A stretch of 64,000 nucleotides of DNA from Bizionia myxarmorum. Its GTDB lineage: Bacteria > Bacteroidota > Bacteroidia > Flavobacteriales > Flavobacteriaceae. The stretch's first letter is position 1; every line of letters begins with the position of its first letter. The notes below the pieces were generated by a model. It was given only the letters and a program-made list of their open reading frames with translations. It was not told the origin of the DNA and did no database searches. Of the stretch, positions 8,620 through 18,001 are shown one piece after another. The stretch spans positions 992,001 through 1,056,000 of the forward strand of contig NZ_VSKK01000001.1 in the NCBI RefSeq assembly GCF_008086205.1, given 5' to 3'. A program made the translations under genes and the position numbers.

Positions 8620-9675
8620 ATGAAAAAAATAGGAATACATGGTTCATATTATGTCCGTAATTTTGGAGATACACTTATACTTTATATTATTAAAAATTGG
8701 GTTAAAGAGTACTCCCAAGATATAGACATAAGCCTTCCATTTGTCACATCGGAAAAAGAGGCCTTTGAGATTCTTAATTGTGAAAATAAGATTAAAGAAA
8801 TTCGGGAATTAGACGGGTTGATTTTTGGTCCAGGCGGATATTTTGGTGAACAACCAGGGAGTTTTGTTAGAAGATTGTTATGGTCAATACGAAATTATAG
8901 ACGACATATTTCATGGAATAAAGAACTTTTTAAGTACAAAGTTCCGTACATGATTGTCGGAGTTGGCGTCGGACCAATTTCTTTTAACTTTTTAAAAAGA
9001 AAAATCATTAAACTTTTTGAAAAAGCGGAATTTATATCAGTTAGAGATAAATATTCAAAACAATATTTAGTTGATTGGGGAGTCAGTGCACAAAAAATTT
9101 CGATTGCTCCGGATGTTGCCTTGACATTAAGTAAAGCAAATATCAAAAGTGAAAATAAAACACCAAAAGTAGCACTTCATTATCCAAATAATAAATTAAT
9201 AAAGTCAGGGAAATTTAATGAATTTATTCAATTTATTGAAAAAATAACTGTTAAGTATGACGTTTATTTATTAGAAGATGCAGAAGGACAATTTTCTAAT
9301 GATAGAGAAGATAATTTGAAAAACATATTAAGTAAACACGGCATTGAATTGCCTATTATTCGATATAAGAATCCTTCCAAATTAATTACAGAACTTCAAG
9401 GAATGGATAAAATAATAACTTCAAAATTACATGTAGGTATTGTAGGATATGCGCTAGGAAAACCAACACTTTCTATTCCTCTTCATACTAAAACCATTCG
9501 TTTTTATGAACAAATTAAACGAGAGGAATTTTGTATTCCATTAAGTGAAATAAACACCAAGTTATTGTGTGATAAATTTGATGAATTAGATGAAACTGAT
9601 AACGTTTTACATGAAGAGGCTATGAATAATAAGAATATAGTTTATAAGTTTTTAGATACTTTTCAGATTAATTAA
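8620..9675 (+). CDS. Polysaccharide pyruvyltransferase family protein
   Basis: This 351-aa cytoplasmic protein belongs to the PS_pyruv_trans family (CsaB/WcaK-like), members of which put pyruvate ketals on glycans. Supporting segments are SYYVRNFGDTLI near the N-terminus, GLIFGPGGYFG, VGVGVGPI, the SVRDKYS turn, and the C-terminal KLHVGIVGYALGKP with its conserved His. Some relatives are sugar transferases or of unknown activity, so ketal formation is likely but not proven. It lies between the flippase and polymerase genes. Confidence 0.8.
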   Translation: MKKIGIHGSYYVRNFGDTLILYIIKNWVKEYSQDIDISLPFVTSEKEAFEILNCENKIKEIRELDGLIFGPGGYFGEQPGSFVRRLLWSIRNYRRHISWNKELFKYKVPYMIVGVGVGPISFNFLKRKIIKLFEKAEFISVRDKYSKQYLVDWGVSAQKISIAPDVALTLSKANIKSENKTPKVALHYPNNKLIKSGKFNEFIQFIEKITVKYDVYLLEDAEGQFSNDREDNLKNILSKHGIELPIIRYKNPSKLITELQGMDKIITSKLHVGIVGYALGKPTLSIPLHTKTIRFYEQIKREEFCIPLSEINTKLLCDKFDELDETDNVLHEEAMNNKNIVYKFLDTFQIN

Positions 9676-9808
9676 AATTATTTCATATACGGATAACCCT
9701 CTAAAGTGATTTTATATAATACGATTGACATGATAAGTTTGTATTTTACTTGTTTGATATTTGAAAAGGAGGAATTGTAATTGAGAAAATTATCTATTAA
9801 ATACAATT

Positions 9809-10936
9809 ATGCTAAAAGATAAATACATCTGTAACTTTTTACTAATATTAGTGTTATTATATTATGGACAAGGTATAGTATATCCTATGGGTAGTGTATT
9901 ATCTCAAGCTAGTCTTTTAATATTAATGTTAGCTAGTATAGTGTACTTTATTAAAGAACTCTTTTTGGAGAAACTAAAGATTAGTCTTTTTGTTAAAGCC
10001 TGGACTGCATTATTATTATTAAATGTAATTGGTTTTTTTTTAAAGGGAAAATTTGAAAGTTTTGGAGCTCTTCAAAGTATTCTTCTCAATATGTTACCTT
10101 TTTATACCTTTCATTATTTTTCGAGAAAAGATGTTTTAACTAAAAACAATCTAATTACACTTCTAGTTCTTTTACTTCCGATCTTTATATATAAATTTAT
10201 TCAAAGTAATATTGAACTGCAGGCACTTAAAAACCGAGAAGATGTTGTAGATAATACGATTTATATGTTTTTAGGATTGATACCTTTTGCTTTTCTTTTT
10301 AAACGAAAATTATTTTCTTTAATAACTCTTCTAGTTCTTTGGATTATTATAGTTCAAAGTTCTAAACGTGCTGCAATTATATGTGGTGCTTATGGAGTTT
10401 TACTCTTTTATTACTACCAGTTAAAAACTGTAAATAAAAAACACCAATTACTCAATTATATTTTTACAATTTCCGTGATTTTTGGATTAAGCTATTTAGG
10501 CTATAATTACTTAATGACTAATGACTATATATTACTTCGCCTAGAGTATATGTATGAAGGTAGCTCTTCTGGAAGAGATAGATTGAATGAAATAGTTTTT
10601 GCGGCATGGTATGAAAGTAATAATTATATAACATTGTTATTTGGAAACGGTTTTGCAACCTCGGGTGATGTAACTATTAACGTTTCACATAATGATTGGT
10701 TAGATTTATTAGCTAGTTTTGGACTATTAGGCTTTGGTCTATATGCAACCCTTTTCTATAGTAGTTTAAAAGAAATTATTTCAGGAAATTGGATACTTAA
10801 TAAAAAGGTTGCGTTTATGTGTTTGATGGGCATAGGATTAGTCACTTCTCTAACTTCCAGATGGTATGGATCTTCATTTGGCTATTCTCAAATGTTATTA
10901 TTACCTTATTTGCTCGCCACAAAAAACAAAAATTAA
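9809..10936 (+). CDS. O-antigen/capsule polymerase (Wzy-like)
   Basis: This multi-spanning membrane protein (375 aa, about ten hydrophobic stretches) has the layout of Wzy polymerases and O-antigen ligases. A long periplasmic loop contains GSSSGRDRLNEIVFAAW, followed by VSHNDWLDLLASFGLLGFGL, the usual HN...L...GxxGF region. Sequence conservation in this family is low, so the call rests on topology, these phrases and the position beside the flippase. A strong Shine-Dalgarno string AAAGGAGG (9765-9772) lies 36 nt before this ATG. It is better spaced for a TTG at 9781 that opens only a 13-codon frame overlapping the start. Confidence 0.8.
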   Translation: MLKDKYICNFLLILVLLYYGQGIVYPMGSVLSQASLLILMLASIVYFIKELFLEKLKISLFVKAWTALLLLNVIGFFLKGKFESFGALQSILLNMLPFYTFHYFSRKDVLTKNNLITLLVLLLPIFIYKFIQSNIELQALKNREDVVDNTIYMFLGLIPFAFLFKRKLFSLITLLVLWIIIVQSSKRAAIICGAYGVLLFYYYQLKTVNKKHQLLNYIFTISVIFGLSYLGYNYLMTNDYILLRLEYMYEGSSSGRDRLNEIVFAAWYESNNYITLLFGNGFATSGDVTINVSHNDWLDLLASFGLLGFGLYATLFYSSLKEIISGNWILNKKVAFMCLMGIGLVTSLTSRWYGSSFGYSQMLLLPYLLATKNKN

Positions 10937-10944
10937 TCTACTTC

Positions 10945-12075
10945 ATGAAAAGTATAGCAGTAATTTCTCATAATTATCCTTCAAGATCAATGCCACAGAA
11001 TGGTGCATTTGTTTATAATCTGGTTCAGGAATTAGGCAAAATCCAAAACATTGTCGTGATTGCACCTTTTAAGATAACAGATGTTTTTAAAAGAAAAGGT
11101 AAGGATTACGGTCCTGAATCTTGTAAAGTTATCCGTCCGCTATATTTGTCGTTGGGTAATCGGAGATTTCTGGGTTTAAATTTACATAAATTAACTACTT
11201 GGTCTCATAATTGGGCTAGGAATAGAGCTTTGAATTCTATAGTGAATAAGCCTAGTTTAATATATTGTCATTTTTTGTCTACAGGAATAAGTGTGACACC
11301 ATACGTTAAAAAAAATAAAATTCCGATGATTATCGCTTCTGGTGAATCGTCTTATTCTCATATTCATAGTTACTATTCTAAACAAGAAATTGTTGATTTT
11401 TTTGATGTAACTGATTTTATTATATGTGTGTCAGCTTCTAATCAAAAACAGTTGGAGAAATTGGGTTATGATCCAAGAAAAATGAAAGTACTTCCAAATA
11501 CTGTGGATTTTACAATGTTTCAACCTAAAGCTAAAGATAATGCAAAAAAAGCTTTAGGAATTGATACAGATAAATTTGTTGTAGGCTTTATTGGTCATTT
11601 TATTGAACGTAAAGGACCAAATAGAATTATCAAGGCTATTTCACTTTTAAATGACGATAAGATAACTTTGGTATGTGTTGGAAATGGTGGCGCTTTAATA
11701 GAAAATAATTTCACACAGATAATTCCTCCAGTTCCTAATCAAAAGCTTCCTGATATTATTAATGCTTTTGATGTTTTTGTATTACCTACCTTAAGTGAAG
11801 GACATTGTAATGTGATTGAAGAGGCAAAAGCTTGTTGTGTGCCTATTATTAGTTCAAAAGGAACAACGGTTGAAACACAAATAGAAAACGGTTATAATGG
11901 ATTTTTGATTAACCCACTAGATATTAACGAAATAAAAGAGCATATTCTAATATTGTTTAAAAATCCTGAATTGAGAAAAAAAATGTCTAACAACTTGCGA
12001 TTGGATCGAGGCGGATACTCTTTAAATGCACGAGCAGCTTCCATAAATGAAATAATAGAAGAATATAAAAAATAA
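10945..12075 (+). CDS. Glycosyltransferase family 4 protein
   Basis: This is a GT-B retaining glycosyltransferase of 376 aa. The C-terminal nucleotide-sugar-binding half is clear: VVGFIGHFIERKGPNRIIKA, then LPTLSEGHCNVIEEAKACCV, which holds the E-x7-E signature. The N-terminal acceptor domain begins SIAVISHNYPS with an NGAFVYN loop. The frame continues upstream to 10819, inside the polymerase gene, but Met at 10945 is the sensible start because homology-like sequence begins there. It sits 8 bp after the polymerase stop. Linkage and sugar donor cannot be read from sequence. Confidence 0.88.
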   Translation: MKSIAVISHNYPSRSMPQNGAFVYNLVQELGKIQNIVVIAPFKITDVFKRKGKDYGPESCKVIRPLYLSLGNRRFLGLNLHKLTTWSHNWARNRALNSIVNKPSLIYCHFLSTGISVTPYVKKNKIPMIIASGESSYSHIHSYYSKQEIVDFFDVTDFIICVSASNQKQLEKLGYDPRKMKVLPNTVDFTMFQPKAKDNAKKALGIDTDKFVVGFIGHFIERKGPNRIIKAISLLNDDKITLVCVGNGGALIENNFTQIIPPVPNQKLPDIINAFDVFVLPTLSEGHCNVIEEAKACCVPIISSKGTTVETQIENGYNGFLINPLDINEIKEHILILFKNPELRKKMSNNLRLDRGGYSLNARAASINEIIEEYKK

Positions 12076-12230
12076 AAGCTATTATTTCTTTACTTATTTC
12101 GTTTTCACTCCAACTGCTGTATCTAAAGAGGATTTATTTGGATTTCAAAGTAGAAATTTCTCACCTTTAGCTATTAAAATTTAGAATGGAATATATTGAG
12201 AAAATCTTCTGAATTTGTTAAAAAAAATAT

Positions 12231-13094
12231 ATGATAAAACTAATCACAAACTCCGACGATTTCGGTTTAACAGATTCAATTACCAATGCTATCATCGATA
12301 CCCATCTTAACGGAATCATGACAAGTACAACTATGATGTCTAACATGGCAGGATTTGAATACGCAGCTAAAATGGCCAAAGAAAACCCGAATTTAGGTGT
12401 CGGCATTCATTTTAATTTAACCGAAGGAAAACCCATAACTGAAGTTTCTAAAATCCCGGATTTAATTGATGCACAGGGTAATTTTAGATCCAATGCTGTT
12501 CAGCGAAAAAACTTTTTATTTGGAAAACATAAATTGACTCAAATAGAACTGGAGTTGCAAAACCAATTGGAAAATTTATTGGATAACCAGATTATTCCAA
12601 CACATTTTGATAGTCATCACCATATTACAGGTGTGCCTTTAGCTTTTAAAGCATCTGCCAATATTGCTAAACAATACCAAATTAATAAAGCACGCGTTAC
12701 AAATATTGATTTTTTATATTCATCATTTTATCAGGGGTCTTCTTTATCTAAAGTAAAACACATTTTTAAAAATGCTCCCAAAGCATTTATACATAAAAGA
12801 AATAAAACACAGTTACGGAAACAAGGATTCCATACGCCCGATACAAAAACATTACCCAATAGAGTGTTACCTGTATTGAACGATCCAATAGAACAATTTA
12901 TTAGAACTTTAAGTATGCTCAAAGCAGGAGTAACTGAAATTAGCTTTCATCCTGGGTATTTAAACGCAGACCCTAATGACTCAAAAAAAACCGCGGAGCT
13001 CCGAATGCGCGATTTAAAAATTGCTAATTCGGTAGAAGTACGTCAGTATACAATAGACAATAACATTCAATTAATAAATTTCAAGAATATTTAA
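12231..13094 (+). CDS. ChbG/HpnK-family (YdjC-like) carbohydrate deacetylase
   Basis: This 287-aa metal-dependent deacetylase has a TIM-barrel-like fold. The metal-binding set is visible as NSDDFGLT near the N-terminus, GIHFNLTEGKP, and THFDSHHHITGVP. Family members deacetylate chitooligosaccharides (ChbG) or glycolipid precursors (HpnK). Here, in a capsule cluster, removal of an N-acetyl group from the repeat unit is plausible but inferred. Its stop is immediately followed by the ATG of the next gene with no gap. The 155 bp before it holds no clear gene. Confidence 0.88.
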   Translation: MIKLITNSDDFGLTDSITNAIIDTHLNGIMTSTTMMSNMAGFEYAAKMAKENPNLGVGIHFNLTEGKPITEVSKIPDLIDAQGNFRSNAVQRKNFLFGKHKLTQIELELQNQLENLLDNQIIPTHFDSHHHITGVPLAFKASANIAKQYQINKARVTNIDFLYSSFYQGSSLSKVKHIFKNAPKAFIHKRNKTQLRKQGFHTPDTKTLPNRVLPVLNDPIEQFIRTLSMLKAGVTEISFHPGYLNADPNDSKKTAELRMRDLKIANSVEVRQYTIDNNIQLINFKNI

Positions 13095-14276
13095 ATGAGA
13101 AAACGAATCATGTTTGTTCATACCACAGGTTCATGGTGGGATCATCGCTATTATTTTAAGCAAATGCCTGCGCTTCAAGAAGATTATGCAGACATCACGT
13201 ATTTAATACCTGAAGATCCAACTATTAAAGATGTGCCGTTTAAGCTGATTACCATTAGTCCTAAAAAAGCAAAATGGACGCGCATGACGGGCGGCCTTAA
13301 TTTGTTTTTTACGTTATTTAATTCAAAACAGGACGCCATACAGCTTTGTAATATTGAATTACTACCTGTTGGTGTACTTCTAGGACTGTTTTCTAAAAAG
13401 AAAATTTTTTATGATTGTCGTGAAGACCATTATCATGCGATGTTGCATAGTAAAGTTTGGTTTCCAAAATGGATACGTTACTGTCTCGGGTTTGGAGTGA
13501 AGACTTTAGAGTTTTTTGCATCAAAAACGTTTACCGGCTTTATTGATTCCGACCCTGCTATTTATAAGTTTCATACAGCTATGCCAGCCAAGAAGAAAAT
13601 GATTTTTTATAACATGGCTTTAAAAAGTCAGTTCAACGAAGTGCATAGAACGCTTGATAAAAAATACGATTTTACCGTTTTGGGATCTATGAGTGTTAGA
13701 ACCGGAGTTTTGGATGTTGTTAATGCCATTGGCGAATTTAAAAAGAAAGGTATTATTGTTTCTTTAAAACTTATAGGCAGTATCGAAATCGATCAAACTC
13801 TTTTCAAACAAATTCAAGAAAGTATGGAAACCTACAATACCAAAGATCAAATTTTGGTAACGGGGCGCATTCCGTATTTTGAAATACCGCATGCACTTGC
13901 TGATTGTAAAGTAGGGATCATTCCGCTTCTAGATTTGCCGAAATTTCAAAACAATATTGCTACGAAACAATTTGAATATATGGCTTCTGAAATGCCTGTG
14001 ATTGCTACTAATTTACCGCCTCAAAATATATTTATTCAAGACTATTTTAATGGCCTTCATTATAGGCCAGGTGATGTTAAAGGTTTGATGAAACAGATGA
14101 GCTATTTTTTAGAACAGCCTGAAAACATTAAAGTACTAGGCGCTAATGCCAAAATGAAAACCGAAGAAGAATGGAACTCTGAAGCGCAACAAATTAAGTT
14201 TCTAGAATTCTATAAATTAAGAATGGAAAATAAACCATATCAAGAACAAGAGATACCACCTTTTTTTAATGATTAA
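13095..14276 (+). CDS. Glycosyltransferase (GT4/GT1-type GT-B fold)
   Basis: This is a 393-aa probable glycosyltransferase. The N-terminal part RKRIMFVHTTGSWWDHRYYF and a central IFYDCREDHYHAM look like the acceptor domain. The C-terminal half has DFTVLGSMSVRTGVLDVVNA, QILVTGRIPYFEIPHALADC and the donor-site phrase IATKQFEYMASEMPVIATN, in which Lys/Glu positions usually bind the nucleotide sugar. It abuts the deacetylase gene and overlaps the CapA gene by 8 bp, so the three are translated together. The donor is unknown. Confidence 0.82.
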   Translation: MRKRIMFVHTTGSWWDHRYYFKQMPALQEDYADITYLIPEDPTIKDVPFKLITISPKKAKWTRMTGGLNLFFTLFNSKQDAIQLCNIELLPVGVLLGLFSKKKIFYDCREDHYHAMLHSKVWFPKWIRYCLGFGVKTLEFFASKTFTGFIDSDPAIYKFHTAMPAKKKMIFYNMALKSQFNEVHRTLDKKYDFTVLGSMSVRTGVLDVVNAIGEFKKKGIIVSLKLIGSIEIDQTLFKQIQESMETYNTKDQILVTGRIPYFEIPHALADCKVGIIPLLDLPKFQNNIATKQFEYMASEMPVIATNLPPQNIFIQDYFNGLHYRPGDVKGLMKQMSYFLEQPENIKVLGANAKMKTEEEWNSEAQQIKFLEFYKLRMENKPYQEQEIPPFFND

Positions 14277-15336
14277 ACTTGCTTTTACTGGAGATATCAT
14301 GCTTTCTCGAGGCATAGGGGAAGCGTTGAAACAAAAGCCTGAAGATTGGAGTGTACTTTCTGAAGCAATAAAAGATAAGCTACAGACTTTTGATTTTGTT
14401 GTAGGTAATTTAGAATGTCCTGTTGCCGTTAATGCATTAAAAACTAACGATCATTCTTTTAAAGCTAATCACTCAAATTTAAAGGTTGTATCAGATTTCG
14501 ACTTATTAACTTTAGCTAACAATCATATTTTTGATTGTGGAAAATTAGGTGCAGCCGAAACTTTAAAATATTTGAAAGCAAAAGGTTATGAAACTTGTGG
14601 TTTAACTAACAAGAAAGATGACATCTCGAAGTTTACTACTAATATTAAAGGGAAATCTTTTGGTTTCATTTCAGCAGCAGTGAATGCTTGTATAAAAAAT
14701 GAAAACCATTTATTACCGCATATTACACAAGCGGAAGACGTCGATTTTTTAAAAGAAGTAACTAATTTTAGTAAAGAAGTCGATTTTCTATTTCTTTTAA
14801 TACATGGCGGGAATGAAATGATTTCATATCCAGAACCGAGCTTTAGAAATTTGTGCCACAGTTTTATTGATGCTGGTGCTTCATCTGTAATTACGCATCA
14901 TCCTCATGTTTTAGGTGGTCACGAAGTTTATAACAACAAACCTGTAATTTATAGCTTGGGCGATTTTATTTTTGATGGTCAAAGCAACAAAAGGAGACGA
15001 GGGGCAATTTTAGATATGTCTATTATAAATAACAAAATAGATTTTAAACTACTTCCAACGCAAATTAGTAATTCGTTACAAGTGGATTTTGCAAATCAAA
15101 CCACTTCTGAATCTATTCTTGAAAGATGGAATTCTGTGTCGGATAAATTAATGTCAAAAAACTATAATAAAACGTATAAGAAGCTTTATTTGTATGAAAT
15201 GTTAAGTTATCAAACAGACAGAATACAATATCTTCTAAAAAATGAAGGATTAGGATCTACTCTTAAGTTTATGTTTAAAAAAATAAATTTAGTAGGGTTT
15301 TATGCCGTTCGCATTATAAAAGGAAAAGTAAAATAA
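14269..15336 (+). CDS. CapA-family metallophosphoesterase-like capsule protein
   Basis: This 355-aa protein has a PGA_cap/CapA domain, a calcineurin-like phosphoesterase fold. Metal-site segments are in order: FTGDIMLSRG, VVGNLECPVA, LANNHIFDCG, LIHGGNE, HHPHVLGGH and GDFIFDG. CapA proteins are needed for poly-gamma-glutamate capsule in Bacillus, but many relatives occur in polysaccharide clusters without a known reaction. No signal peptide is apparent, so it is probably cytoplasmic. It overlaps the genes on both sides (8 bp and 1 bp) and forms a tight cassette with the next, CapK-like gene. Confidence 0.87.
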   Translation: MIKLAFTGDIMLSRGIGEALKQKPEDWSVLSEAIKDKLQTFDFVVGNLECPVAVNALKTNDHSFKANHSNLKVVSDFDLLTLANNHIFDCGKLGAAETLKYLKAKGYETCGLTNKKDDISKFTTNIKGKSFGFISAAVNACIKNENHLLPHITQAEDVDFLKEVTNFSKEVDFLFLLIHGGNEMISYPEPSFRNLCHSFIDAGASSVITHHPHVLGGHEVYNNKPVIYSLGDFIFDGQSNKRRRGAILDMSIINNKIDFKLLPTQISNSLQVDFANQTTSESILERWNSVSDKLMSKNYNKTYKKLYLYEMLSYQTDRIQYLLKNEGLGSTLKFMFKKINLVGFYAVRIIKGKVK

Positions 15337-16691
15337 TGAGTATCCAAACATTAATATGTAATAGTCCTTATTGGATTCGACAGATTGCTATAAATACTTA
15401 TGGCTTTATGCTTTCAAGAAAACGCTTTTCAGGAAGTTTTAAGTTTTATTTTAAAGAGTTTCAAAATAACTTATCTAAACCACCGAAACAAATAGAAAAG
15501 GAACAGTTCGACTTATTAAAGAAAAACCTTATTTATTGTTTTGAAAACATTGCCTATTACAAGCGGGTTTTTAAAGAAAACAACTTTGACCCCTATAAAA
15601 TGGTTTCTGCGGAAGAGCTGAAAAAAATACCGTATTTAACGAAAGATATTATAAAAAAAGAGTTTGAAAATCTGTATAATAAGGAAATCCCTAAAGCTAA
15701 TTATAAAGAACATTTTACAAGTGGATCTACGGGTGAAAAACTGCGTTTTTTGCTGCCAAAGGAGTTAATAAATAAAAAGAATACGGCATTGATGTATCGG
15801 TTCTACGCCATGGCAGGCATAAAACCAAAAGATAAACGCGTGACTATTGGCGGTCGTAGATTTACAAATAGAAAGCCATTTTATGCCATTAACTATTTTG
15901 AAAACCAATTATTACTTTCTGCACATCATCTTTCTGACAAGAATATTTCAGAATATATAAAAAAAATAAATTCATATAAACCAGTTTTTATTCAAGGCCA
16001 TCCAAGCGCAATTCTGGTTATGGCAAAATATATTCAAACTAATAACATCCAACTTGAAGTTTCTTTAAAGGCCATTTTCACGACAGGAGAAACCTTAATC
16101 GCCGATGATAAACATATCATAGAAAAAGCATTTATAACCCATGTTTATCAACAATATGGATCAGGTGAAAATTCTTTTTCAGCTCAAGAAGCTCCAGACG
16201 AAATTGGTTATCTTTTAAATTATGAACATGGTTATGTTGAAATGATAGGTAATGAGCAATATAAAGAAGTATATGTAACCTCACTCTTAAATGATGTGAT
16301 GCCCTTTGTTAGATATAAAATTGGAGACTTTGTACTACCCATAGAAAAGACACATTCAAAAGAATTCGGTTTACCTATAATTTTTAAAGAAGTAATTGGT
16401 AGAATTGATGATGTTTTAATGGATGGTAAGGGCAATAAAATTCTACCGGTAACGATAAGAATGAGTATGAAACCTTTTCTTGTCGATAATACTAATTATC
16501 AACTAATTCAAACTGGCCACAACGCCTTTAATCTTAATCTGATAGATTTAAATAAAAAGATTAAAACAGAAGAAGTTATTAAAATGCTTCAAGATGTATT
16601 AGGAAAAGGTATGACTCTTACGATTACTTATGTTGAAAACCTGACCACATTAGGCGGGAAAATTCGAAATGTAATTAATCAATTTAGCTAA
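15336..16691 (+). CDS. PaaK/CapK-like adenylate-forming enzyme
   Basis: This 451-aa protein of the phenylacetate-CoA ligase-like family was named CapK in Staphylococcus capsule loci. The AMP/ATP loop is visible as HFTSGSTGEKLRF, followed by QQYGSGENSF and, toward the C-terminus, EVIGRIDDVL and the late Lys-containing TTLGGKIR. Relatives activate a carboxylate with ATP. In this setting it might attach an amino acid or an acyl group to a uronic acid or amino sugar, which is an inference. The ATG overlaps the capA stop by one base. Confidence 0.85.
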   Translation: MSIQTLICNSPYWIRQIAINTYGFMLSRKRFSGSFKFYFKEFQNNLSKPPKQIEKEQFDLLKKNLIYCFENIAYYKRVFKENNFDPYKMVSAEELKKIPYLTKDIIKKEFENLYNKEIPKANYKEHFTSGSTGEKLRFLLPKELINKKNTALMYRFYAMAGIKPKDKRVTIGGRRFTNRKPFYAINYFENQLLLSAHHLSDKNISEYIKKINSYKPVFIQGHPSAILVMAKYIQTNNIQLEVSLKAIFTTGETLIADDKHIIEKAFITHVYQQYGSGENSFSAQEAPDEIGYLLNYEHGYVEMIGNEQYKEVYVTSLLNDVMPFVRYKIGDFVLPIEKTHSKEFGLPIIFKEVIGRIDDVLMDGKGNKILPVTIRMSMKPFLVDNTNYQLIQTGHNAFNLNLIDLNKKIKTEEVIKMLQDVLGKGMTLTITYVENLTTLGGKIRNVINQFS

Positions 16692-16878
16692 AGGATTTGT
16701 CTTATATAGTTATTTTGTTAGAAATATTAAGTTCAGCAATCAATACTATAGAAAAAAGTTCTCAAATAGTGAAAATAAGAGATAATCGACAAAACCCTAA
16801 TATTAAAATAAATCTAAATTGGGTCATTCAATTTAACGAATTAACAACAATTTGTAAGAAATTAAAAAAATATACATT

Positions 16879-17967
16879 ATGAAAATTACGTTAGTCGCAG
16901 GTGCTCGGCCGAATTTTATGAAGATAGCCCCTATCGTTCATGCCATACAAAACGCAAAAAGTAAAGGAAAGGATATAGATTTTAGGCTAATTCATACTGG
17001 ACAACATTATGATGAAAAAATGTCTGGTAATTTCTTTGAACAATTAGAAATTCCAGAACCGCATGCTAATTTAGAAGCAGGTGGTGGTACGCAAGCAGAA
17101 CAAACAGCAGCCATCATGATGCGGTTTGAAAAGGAGCTTATGGATAATCCTACAAATTTAGTACTAGTAGTTGGAGATGTCACATCAACCATGGCTTGTG
17201 CTATAACAGCGCAAAAAATGCAAATTAAAGTGGCGCACGTGGAAGCGGGAATTCGTTCAGGAGATTGGACCATGCCTGAAGAGATTAATCGCTTGATAAC
17301 AGATGCTATTACCAATTACTTTTTTACTACGTCCGAATTGGCTAATGAAAACTTAAGAAAAACTGGTGTGGAAGAGAACCAAATTTTCTTTGTGGGTAAC
17401 ACCATGATTGATACCTTATTAAAACAACGCCCTAATTTTAAAAAACCAGAAGTTTGGGATGCGTTAAGGCTTAAAGAAAAAGAATACATCGTGATGACGC
17501 TTCACCGTCCAGCCAATGTGGATGAAGAGTCTAAACTAAAAGAACTTATGGATGAGATAATAAATAATTCTCAAAACTTACCCTTAATATTCCCGGTACA
17601 TCCCCGTACCGCAAAAATATTAGAAGGCTTGGGCGTCTCTCATCCAAGATTACATATGGTTGAACCATTGAGTTATTTAGAGTTTAACTATTTGGTGGAA
17701 AGAGCAAAAGCTGTTGTTACAGATTCTGGTGGCATTACCGAAGAAGCTTCGATTATGAATGTGCCTTGCATGACTTTAAGAGATAATACAGAGCGTCCTG
17801 AAACTATGAGTTTAGGAACCAATGAATTATTAGGAACCGATCCAAAAGCAATCCAACCTGCCATGAAAAAATTATTTGAAGGTAATTGGAAGCAAAACCA
17901 AGAAATCCCCATGTGGGATGGACATTGTGCTGAAAGAATAATAGAAATTCTTTTAAATCTAAAATAG
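16879..17967 (+). CDS. wecB: UDP-N-acetylglucosamine 2-epimerase (non-hydrolysing), copy 1
   Basis: This 362-aa enzyme interconverts UDP-GlcNAc and UDP-ManNAc. Family features are VAGARPNFMKIAPI at the N-terminus, HTGQHYD, VEAGIRSGDWTMPEEINR with the catalytic acids, HPRT, and DSGGITEEASIMNVP near the C-terminus. A second, clearly related gene lies at 25265. This copy sits between the CapK-like gene, after a 187-bp gap with no convincing gene, and a WbuB-like glycosyltransferase. Loci with this pairing often make 2-epimerised amino sugars. A ManNAc or ManNAcA constituent is possible, but no dedicated ManNAc dehydrogenase is obvious. Confidence 0.93.
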   Translation: MKITLVAGARPNFMKIAPIVHAIQNAKSKGKDIDFRLIHTGQHYDEKMSGNFFEQLEIPEPHANLEAGGGTQAEQTAAIMMRFEKELMDNPTNLVLVVGDVTSTMACAITAQKMQIKVAHVEAGIRSGDWTMPEEINRLITDAITNYFFTTSELANENLRKTGVEENQIFFVGNTMIDTLLKQRPNFKKPEVWDALRLKEKEYIVMTLHRPANVDEESKLKELMDEIINNSQNLPLIFPVHPRTAKILEGLGVSHPRLHMVEPLSYLEFNYLVERAKAVVTDSGGITEEASIMNVPCMTLRDNTERPETMSLGTNELLGTDPKAIQPAMKKLFEGNWKQNQEIPMWDGHCAERIIEILLNLK

Positions 17968-18001
17968 AACTTGAACTTACAATAAAGATAAAAGACGACA
18001 A

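Noticed and set aside
10819-10944. Upstream extension of the glycosyltransferase into the polymerase gene
   Set aside because: The 42 extra residues are an out-of-frame reading of the polymerase 3' end; homology-like sequence starts at the Met at 10945.
16697-16882. 61-codon frame starting TTG between the CapK-like gene and wecB
   Set aside because: It has a weak start, Asn/Lys/Ile-rich composition, overlaps the wecB start, and matches no family I recognise. It is probably spacer.
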